64,000 nt of DNA from Pelagomonas calceolata (Eukaryota; Sar; Pelagophyceae; Pelagomonadales; Pelagomonadaceae): positions 3,252,501 to 3,316,500 of the forward strand of contig CAKKNE010000002.1 in NCBI GenBank assembly GCA_918797485.1. The letters run 5' to 3'. The notes below the pieces were generated by a model. It was not told the origin of the DNA. It made no database searches and saw only the letters and a list, made by a program, of their open reading frames with translations. The translations under genes were made by a program, and so were the position numbers. Positions 55,467 through 62,050 of the stretch are shown here, piece after piece. How positions within the stretch are numbered: position 1 is the stretch's first letter; the number at the start of each line of letters is the position of its first letter.

Positions 55467-56575
55467 ATGGAAGAGGAAAGTATGATGATGCCCGTGCGGC
55501 CGCCGCGGGGCATGACGGCGCGCCAGGTGACGATGTTACGGCGCCTCTACACCATGCACATCGAGCAGCAGGAAGCCATTTTCGCGCAGCCGCCCTCACC
55601 GGCGCCGGCGCCGGAAGCGGTGGTCACGGCGACGCGCGCCGAGGCGCGGAAGGCGACGTGCCGCATCTGTTTCTCCGAGACCTACGCGCCGGACGGCCGC
55701 GAGCGTTCTGATGAACAGCCGCGGCCGGAAACGATGGTTGCGCCGTGCAAGTGCGACGGCTCGCTGAAGTGGGTCCACGTCGGGTGTTTGCGGCGGTGGC
55801 AGCGGCAGATCGGCCGCGACAACGCCGGGGCCCTGCCGGCGATCCCGCGGGGCCCGCCACAACGCCCGGGCGGCGGCGCGGCGCGGGCGACGACGTGCAA
55901 CGTCTGCAACGCGCCGTTCGCGCTCGCGCCGCCGCGCGCGAAGGACATGTGGGAGGATTTGAGAGCTGGGTGCCTGCTCGTGGCGCGGGACCACGACCGC
56001 TTCTCGGAGAAGGGCGGCTTCCGGAAGAGCGTGATTTTGGTGTTGGAGCTGACGCGGACGCAGGCCGTGGGCGTGTGCCTCGCGAGCGCGCTCGGCGAGA
56101 CGGCCGCGCGCCAGGGACCCATGTGGAAGGACGTGGACGACGACGTGAAGGCCGCCGCGGAGGAGGCCGCTTCCAGTACAATCCACTGGCGGCGGGGCGG
56201 ACCCGTGGGCGGCGGGCGCATCGGCGCGCCGCGCTTCCTCGTCGTCGGCGGCGCCGGCGAGACGCTGCGCCTCGACGACGGGTCCGCGGTCGACGTCCTG
56301 GGCGGCCTCCGGGCCGACGACCTGCCCGAGGCGCTGGCGGAGGCGGACCACGCCGTGGCGGCGCGGACCCGGGCGTGAAAATTGAAACCGCCTCCGACGC
56401 TTTTTGCGCCGCGCAGGTCTATAAGGGCTACTGCCGATGGGGCCGCCAGCAACTCGCGCAGGAGTTCGAGGGAGGTGACTGGGACATCGTGCCGAGCGAG
56501 CGCGGCGACGTGGCGCCACAGCTAATTGGCGAGGGCCTCTGGACACGGTGTAGGAGACGAATAAACACATCATGA
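55467..56575 (+). CDS. RING-CH (MARCH-type) domain fused to AlgH/DUF179 domain, two exons
   Basis: Exons 55467-56354 and 56417-56575 give 348 residues. The RING-CH finger (about 52-150) has CRICF, CKCDGSLKWVHVGCLRRWQ and CNVC, the C4HC3 order of membrane-associated E3 ligases, but no membrane helix follows. Residues about 170-348 match AlgH/UPF0301: GCLLVARDHDRFSEKGGFRK, SVILVLELTRTQAVGVCLAS, RRGGPVGGG. Only after the 62-nt GT-AG intron is removed does the hallmark end, VYKGYCRWGRQQLAQEFEGG, then DWDIVP, appear. AlgH is found in bacteria and plastids with unclear function. The stop touches that of the SNARE gene. Confidence 0.82.
56355..56416 (+). other. Spliceosomal intron, GT-AG, 62 nt
   Basis: Donor GTGGCGGCGC and acceptor TTGCGCCGCGCAG, phase 0. 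Unspliced, the frame stops at 56378 and loses the conserved AlgH C-terminal block. Confidence 0.82.
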
Positions 56576-57346
56576 GTAAATTACGAGGAACACCATGACT
56601 ATCAGCACGACGGTCAGCGCGACGATGGTCCAGAGCTGGCACGTGTCCTTCGTTTTCAATAGCTTGGAGAGCTTGCCCATGACGAAGTTCATCTTCTCGG
56701 TCGTCTCGTCGAGCTCGTCCTCCATGTCGTCGAGCATCCTAGCTTGCGCGCTCAGTTCTCCGTGGATCTCCTCGGCCATGCCGTGGATGCGGTCGACGGC
56801 GCCGTCGAGCTGCTCCAAGCCCTCGTCCTGCTCCTGGATGGTCGCCGCCACGCGCGCGTGGGACGAGTGGATGAAGGCCGTGTTCTGCATCTCGAGGTCG
56901 CCACTGGCATCGTACGCGCCCCGCTGCGACGCTAAAGCAGCTTGCTCGTCGGCCTCGATCTTCGCGCGCGCGCGCGGGCCCGCGACGGCGTCTCGAGCGG
57001 ACGCGACGTCGCGCTTGGCCTTGTCGACGAAGGCTTTGCGCTGGTTCAGCTCCGCGTCGTTGATGTGAGGGAACGCGCCACGGTCGCGTTCGACGTATTC
57101 CACTGTTAAAGCTAAATCTCTCAGCTGCGCCTCGGCGGCGCGCACCTCGCGCGCGACGGCCTTTTTGGCTTCCCGAAACCTGGGGTTCCCGTGCGTCGTG
57201 CCGCTGCCATATAATAGGGTAGTGAACGTCGCGACGCGGCCCTCGATGGACCGCAATTTCACCACCAACTCGTCCTTCACGACGTGGAAGGGGTCGCCGC
57301 CGGCCGACGCCATGAGCGGCACCGACGCGAGCGGGTCGTTGGACAT
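56570..57346 (-). CDS. Qc-SNARE, syntaxin 6/10/61-like
   Basis: 258 residues. An N-terminal three-helix-type region starts DPFHVVKDELVVKLRSIEGR, as in syntaxin 6/SYP61. The SNARE motif, about 170-230, contains IQEQDEGLEQLDGAVDRIHG with a Gln/Glu zero-layer region, then DDMEDELDETTEKMNFVMGK. The C-terminal 20 residues, LWTIVALTVVLIVMVFLVIY, form a tail anchor with one Ser behind it. It would act in trans-Golgi/endosome fusion. Its TGA and the TGA of the RING-CH gene form the palindrome TCATGA with no base between them. Confidence 0.88.
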   Translation of the reverse strand: MSNDPLASVPLMASAGGDPFHVVKDELVVKLRSIEGRVATFTTLLYGSGTTHGNPRFREAKKAVAREVRAAEAQLRDLALTVEYVERDRGAFPHINDAELNQRKAFVDKAKRDVASARDAVAGPRARAKIEADEQAALASQRGAYDASGDLEMQNTAFIHSSHARVAATIQEQDEGLEQLDGAVDRIHGMAEEIHGELSAQARMLDDMEDELDETTEKMNFVMGKLSKLLKTKDTCQLWTIVALTVVLIVMVFLVIYS

Positions 57347-57598
57347 AGACGCGCGGCCCGCGCCGCGCCTGGTGGGCGTCGCCGACGCGGTGCCTCCCGT
57401 CGCGCGCGCGCTCGCGCGGCTCCCAGCTGGCCACCACCCCTGGTGGCTGCTTGTGAAGCTCGCAGCCGCTCGTGCGAAGCCCGCGCTCGTATCCGGAGGC
57501 GACGGCTGGTTGTTAGCTCTCAGTAGACGAGCCCTGCGAGCCTGAGACGCCTGGCAATTGCCAAAAACTGCCGAGGCGTGCGCACATTTCAGCAGGAA

Positions 57599-57623
57599 CT
57601 AGCGGCTGTAAGACACTAGCAAG
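57599..57623 (+). promoter_or_regulatory. Shared dyad motif, copy 12
   Basis: CTAGCG, GCTGTAAGACA, CTAGCAAG; only the first G of the left arm is missing. It is 252 bp from the SNARE start and 174 bp from the coiled-coil gene start (57798). Confidence 0.78.
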
Positions 57624-57797
57624 CTCCTTTGCAACCCTTCTCTGGACCCCGTTGCCCCGACGTCTCTTCGACCGCAAGGCGCGCCAACTTGTAGCGGCGT
57701 ATAACGTTCGGGTTCAGACTGTTTGGGCGCGTTTCACAAAAAAATCGCGGCGGGGCAGCAGGACCGCAGCCCTCGGCTGCGTACCGAATTAGTAACG

Positions 57798-59669
57798 ATG
57801 GCCGCCCCACCGCTCCAGTGCCAGGCCGTGCTCCACCAGGCCGCGCACCGCGGGATCGACCTACAAAGGTGGTTCGGACCGGCGGTGATTCCAAGTGGCG
57901 ACTTCGAGAAGAAGATGATGGGCCTGGGTTTGGGCGTGGCGGCGGGCCTGCCGGCCGAGGCGGCCCAGTGCGTGGAGCGCGGGCTGGCGCGCGGCGCGCT
58001 GGACGAAGCCGTAGCCGCGGCGGCCGCGGGTGATGATCAGGTGGACGTGGCCAAGCTCCTGAGCCTCGCCAAGGTTTCGGTAGGACGACCGCCGGCGCGC
58101 CAGAAGCCCTGGACCGCGCCGCGGCCGAGGACGGCGCCGGTGCCGTCTTCTCGGAAAGCTGCGACGGCGCTGGCTGCGACCGAGCTCCAGCGGCAGAAGG
58201 TGACGCCGTCGAGACTAAGAGGTTTGAAGGTAGCTCTACGGAGATCCGGCGAGACCATCGACGTCGATGCGTTACAGAAAGCTTTGGGGACACAAAACCT
58301 GCGGCTGAGGGACGCGAACGCCGCCGCTCTTGTGAGAGAGGCGGCGTGGCGGTCCCAGAACAATGAAGAGGGCGCGCCGACGAAGGCGCCGCTCATAGGC
58401 ATCATCTCCCTGGTCGAGGACCTCTTCGCGCCCTCGGAAAAGCCGCCCGCCCCCTCCTACGAGGCCTGGAAGAAGCATAAGGACGAGGCCCAGAAGGGCC
58501 GAGCTAGAATTCAATTCCGACGGGCCTTGGGTGGCTTATCTCATGCGTTAGATGCCCCGGAGCTGAAGGACATGCTTCTGAAATATCAAGTGTTGAACGA
58601 AGACGCGTTGACGGAGGAGATCCGGGCCTCAGCGAGGGAGTGGGCGCGGTCGCCGGACGGCCACTTTGCGCAGCTCAAGGCGGGCCTGAAGAATAGTGAT
58701 AGTGACGTCGAGGAGGGCCGGCGGAAAGTTCTGAGAGATCTCGAACAGAAGACCGGTTTTGTGACTCTAGAAACGTGGAAGCGCTACGAACTGGCTCTGA
58801 AACGACGGGACGCCTGCGAAGGACCGCTACCCTTCGAGACCTACCTCGCGTCGATCAAAGCAGAAAGGCAGAAGGCCGAGAAGGTTGTCGAGGAGTGGAC
58901 GAAGAGCAAAGACGAGGAAGAGAAGCTGCGGAAGGAGGATAGGATGCGCCGCGCGCCCGTCGACAAGGTGGTCGACGAGATGCGGTCGCTATATGATCAA
59001 GCCCACGATGAGCTGGACGGCCAATACAAGGCTTCGCGGATCTGCCCCTCGATCGAAGCGAAGCTGCGAGGATTCACCGAAAAAGCGCAAAATGGACTCG
59101 TGACGAAGGCCCAGTTCGACGACACCTTCGGCAAGGAGGCCTTTTCGTTGTTGGCAGACAAGCGCGTCGCGCCGAAGGCGTTGGCGCTGGCCGATGCGTC
59201 GGTGCGGCAGTCTATTACCGCAAGAAGATCTAGTGGCGAGAAGCCCACGTCCGAGGTCTTCGGCATGTCGTCGGAAGAAGCCTCGAAGCACGCGAAAGAG
59301 CTGTCGGAAAAGAAAGAAAACGAAACGAACGAAGAGTACACGAAGTGGGTCGCGGCGAAAGCTGAAGAGCGCAAGAAAAATCTCAAGGCGCGCAAGGAGA
59401 AGGCCAAAGCTTTAAAGCAGGGCCTGGACTCGACGCGCTCCGACGTCGAGGCGAAGCTGACGGCGTGGCGCAAGGCCCAGGCCAAAGCCTCGAAGGCCCT
59501 GAAGAAGCGCGCGGCCTACACCGGCGACGACGCGGAGACGATTACCAAATTAGAGGACGCCGTCGACGCGGCGAACAAGCTGCGGGCGGAGACCGGCGTC
59601 GCGGCGACCGCGGCGACGAAGCGGTGGAAGGCCCTCAAGAGCGCGCGGAAGGTCGCGCGGGGGAAGTAA
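57798..59669 (+). CDS. Long coiled-coil protein, unrecognised
   Basis: 623 residues from ATG 57798 (MAAPPLQCQAVLHQAAHRGI); an in-frame ATG at 57723 is possible. The body is charged helix of ordinary composition (YEAWKKHKDEAQKGRARIQF, LQKALGTQNLRLRDANAAAL, EWTKSKDEEEKLRKEDRMRR), not the Ala/Pro low complexity of its neighbours, so it is likely conserved. Paired helices with Asp/Glu-rich loops recall EF-hand or cytoskeletal/flagellar coiled-coil proteins, but no calcium loop is convincing. C-terminal Lys/Ala-rich end. Stops of this gene and the DUF5710 gene are 18 bp apart. Confidence 0.75.
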   Translation: MAAPPLQCQAVLHQAAHRGIDLQRWFGPAVIPSGDFEKKMMGLGLGVAAGLPAEAAQCVERGLARGALDEAVAAAAAGDDQVDVAKLLSLAKVSVGRPPARQKPWTAPRPRTAPVPSSRKAATALAATELQRQKVTPSRLRGLKVALRRSGETIDVDALQKALGTQNLRLRDANAAALVREAAWRSQNNEEGAPTKAPLIGIISLVEDLFAPSEKPPAPSYEAWKKHKDEAQKGRARIQFRRALGGLSHALDAPELKDMLLKYQVLNEDALTEEIRASAREWARSPDGHFAQLKAGLKNSDSDVEEGRRKVLRDLEQKTGFVTLETWKRYELALKRRDACEGPLPFETYLASIKAERQKAEKVVEEWTKSKDEEEKLRKEDRMRRAPVDKVVDEMRSLYDQAHDELDGQYKASRICPSIEAKLRGFTEKAQNGLVTKAQFDDTFGKEAFSLLADKRVAPKALALADASVRQSITARRSSGEKPTSEVFGMSSEEASKHAKELSEKKENETNEEYTKWVAAKAEERKKNLKARKEKAKALKQGLDSTRSDVEAKLTAWRKAQAKASKALKKRAAYTGDDAETITKLEDAVDAANKLRAETGVAATAATKRWKALKSARKVARGK

Positions 59670-59687
59670 TGATTCAACTATACAATC

Positions 59688-61697
59688 TTAGGCGAGCCAG
59701 CCCCGGCTGCGGCAGTAGTCGAGGTTCCGCGCGCAGAGGCACTCTTCCGGGATGTACCACTTCCTCCGACTCCCGTCGAAGCGCGCGCCGACCTCGCGCT
59801 TCACTTCCTCGTTCTTGGAGAAGGGGTGGCAGAGGTACCGCTTGGACCCAGTCACGCGGACCCATGGCGCAAACTTCTTGCGGTCGCCGCCCTCCGGAGC
59901 CATCCAATTTCTTGTCGCCGCGTTCCACCAGGCGCCCAGGGCCTTTACCGTCTCCCGTTTCTCGTAGGACACGCCCAGCGGCGTCGCCTCGGCATACTCT
60001 TCGTCGTCGTCCTCCTCTTCCTCCTCTTCCTCCTGCTCCTGCGGCGCCTCCTGGACCTCCTCCGCGCCATCGGAGTCGCTGTCGCCGCCGCCCGCGCGCA
60101 GCAATTTGACGTACGCCGCCACCAGTTCGGACTTTTCTACCATTCCGACCGTCGACACGCCGCGCGCCGCCAAAACAGCCTTGAGGTCCTTGGTGGGCAT
60201 CGCCCTCACTCGCGCCTCGACGTCGCCGTCGCCGCTGCTGTCGCCATCGTTGCTGCCGTCGCCGTCGCGGTAGCTCCCGCCGTCGTCGGCGGCGCCGACG
60301 CCAGCGCTATCATCATCATCATCATCGCACGACGCCTGCCCACCGTCGTCCTGCGTGACCTTGGGCCGCAGGACCCGGTTCACGTAGTCCGTCTGCTGCG
60401 ACGCGTGCTCCTCCAAGCAGAACGGCTCTGTCATGTACTTGCCGTAGTCGCCGCGCCGCACAGCGCGACTGAAGTTGTCGACGGGCTGGCAGTAGCCGTC
60501 GCGGAAGCCATTTTCCGACGAGCCGTACTTGGGCTTGCCGCGCCAGCGGCAGCAGGCGCACGTCATCAGCTCGCGGCCGCGCAGCTCCCGCGGCCGGTCC
60601 GCGTCGTCCTCCGACTCGGCGGCCGACGAGTCCGCGTCCGCGTCCGCGGACGCGTCCGAGCTCGCGCCCGAGCCGGTGCGCGCGCGGACGTTCTCGGCGT
60701 CGACGAAGACGGTACGCGCGCGGACCATTTCGGGGTCGACGACGTTGCACTTGTCGCGGTCCGCCCCGGTCCACCGGACCTCGTATTTGCGTGCCAGGAC
60801 CCGTTCGATCGTCGCGTCGTACCACGTCTCCCCCCAGCCCGGGCACTGCGCCTCGACCTCGTCGCCGACGGCAAAGCGCCCTCCCGCGGCGCCCTCGGCG
60901 GCCTTGGCACCCCCGCCGAAGTCGAACTCCTCCTCGGGGTCGCCGTCTTCTCCAGCAGCCCGCCGCCGCGCCTCCGCCGCCGCCACCGCCTCGTCGTCGT
61001 CGTCGCTAAAGTCGCCCGCCAGGTTGCGCCGGACATCGTCGTCGTCGTCGGCCTCGTCCCGCGGCTGGCGCCGCCGCTTCTTCTTCCGCGGCGCCGGCGG
61101 CGGCGCGGCCTCGGCCTCGTCGTCGCTGCTCGCGATGAAGTCGTCCTTCTCGTAGCCGTGGCTCTTCTCCTTCCGGGGGCGCCGCTTCGTTTTCTTCTTC
61201 CGCGACGGCGTGCGGTGGCGCGCCGCGTCGTCCTCGTCGTCGTCGCTGGCGGCGACGGGATCGTCGTCGTCGACGACGAAGCCGTCGTCGGAGCCGTAGC
61301 CGCTCCGCCGCCGCCCGCTCCGCCGCCGCTTGCCGCGCTTCGGCGTCCGCGGCGGCGGCGCGGCCTCGTCACTATCGTCCTCGTCGTCGGGGCTCGGCTG
61401 GCGGCGCGGCGACAGCGGCGGCGCGGCCTCGCCGCCGCCGCCGACGAAGGGGGACGCGTCCTCGCCAGTATCGGGCTCGGCCGCCGCCGCCGCCGCCGTC
61501 GACCCGCGCCGGCCTGCGAAGTAGGCCATGTAGCTCGTGTCGGTGTCCTGCCCTTGCGCCGGCGTCGACTCCTGGCTGCAGAGGTCGAACGCGTTGCCGC
61601 TGGCCTCGGCCGCGGCGCGGTCGCGCTCGCGCGCGGCGTCGGCGTCGAGCGTACCGGTGAACTGCACCTCGTCGTCGTCGGACGAGAGGCCGTCCAT
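59688..61697 (-). CDS. Nuclear-type protein with Tudor-like, SAP-like and two DUF5710 domains
   Basis: 669 residues. Residues 1-270 are acidic/basic disorder rich in DDDED and KKKKRRR blocks. A Tudor-like fold at about 283-330: FAVGDEVEAQCPGWGETWYD, RKYEVRWTGADRDKCNVVD. A Cys cluster, MTCACCRWRGKPKYGSSENG, then PFCLEEHAS, may bind zinc (about 380-430). A SAP/MANF-like helix pair (PTKDLKAVLAARGVSTVGMV) is near 510. Two DUF5710 units end the protein: ETVKALGAWWNAATRNWMAP and EEVKREVGARFDGSRRKWYI. DUF5710 occurs in DNA primases and mobilisation or repair proteins and may bind nucleic acid. A chromatin or DNA-repair role is inference. Confidence 0.78.
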   Translation of the reverse strand: MDGLSSDDDEVQFTGTLDADAARERDRAAAEASGNAFDLCSQESTPAQGQDTDTSYMAYFAGRRGSTAAAAAAEPDTGEDASPFVGGGGEAAPPLSPRRQPSPDDEDDSDEAAPPPRTPKRGKRRRSGRRRSGYGSDDGFVVDDDDPVAASDDDEDDAARHRTPSRKKKTKRRPRKEKSHGYEKDDFIASSDDEAEAAPPPAPRKKKRRRQPRDEADDDDDVRRNLAGDFSDDDDEAVAAAEARRRAAGEDGDPEEEFDFGGGAKAAEGAAGGRFAVGDEVEAQCPGWGETWYDATIERVLARKYEVRWTGADRDKCNVVDPEMVRARTVFVDAENVRARTGSGASSDASADADADSSAAESEDDADRPRELRGRELMTCACCRWRGKPKYGSSENGFRDGYCQPVDNFSRAVRRGDYGKYMTEPFCLEEHASQQTDYVNRVLRPKVTQDDGGQASCDDDDDDSAGVGAADDGGSYRDGDGSNDGDSSGDGDVEARVRAMPTKDLKAVLAARGVSTVGMVEKSELVAAYVKLLRAGGGDSDSDGAEEVQEAPQEQEEEEEEEDDDEEYAEATPLGVSYEKRETVKALGAWWNAATRNWMAPEGGDRKKFAPWVRVTGSKRYLCHPFSKNEEVKREVGARFDGSRRKWYIPEECLCARNLDYCRSRGWLA

Positions 61698-62050
61698 CTC
61701 TATCTAGCTCTTCCAAGTGGAACAGTCAACTTGCTCCGTGTTGAGCGCAAACAAGCGGTTTTTCTTGTGACCGCTGGCTGTGAGGAGTCCGCACGAGTGC
61801 TTCGCTGCCTTGCCACCACGTGGGCCCACGAATGCGGCCTATATGGACAGCGCTGGAGCAGCGCTTTGGCAGAGGCCTCAGATCGAGAGCCGCACCTTCA
61901 CGCAGCCGGATATGCGTCTGGAACCGTGCAGAGAGCTCTGCCAGCGGATCCCGCGGCCTGCCAAGCCGCATCGTGCTAGTCGATGCCGCGACATTTTTTG
62001 GAGGTTGCCTGTGGTGTGCCCATGCGGACGAAGGCTAAGCCTGGAACACA
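61698..62050. other. 353-bp divergent spacer
   Basis: Between the DUF5710 gene and the LRR gene. No gene seen. TGCTAGT followed by CGATGCCGC at 61974 might be a deleted copy of the shared motif, but I do not count it. Confidence 0.45.

Noticed and set aside
55596-56642. 348-codon minus-strand frame over the RING-CH/AlgH gene
   Set aside because: Arg/Ala-rich shadow; the plus strand carries C4HC3 and AlgH motifs.
59826-61979. 717-codon plus-strand frame opposite the DUF5710 gene
   Set aside because: Val/Arg/Ala-rich shadow text; the minus strand encodes recognisable Tudor-like and DUF5710 blocks over the same bases.
61974-61992. Possible internally deleted dyad-motif copy before the LRR gene
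   Set aside because: Lacks the TGTAAGACA core and one CTAG end.
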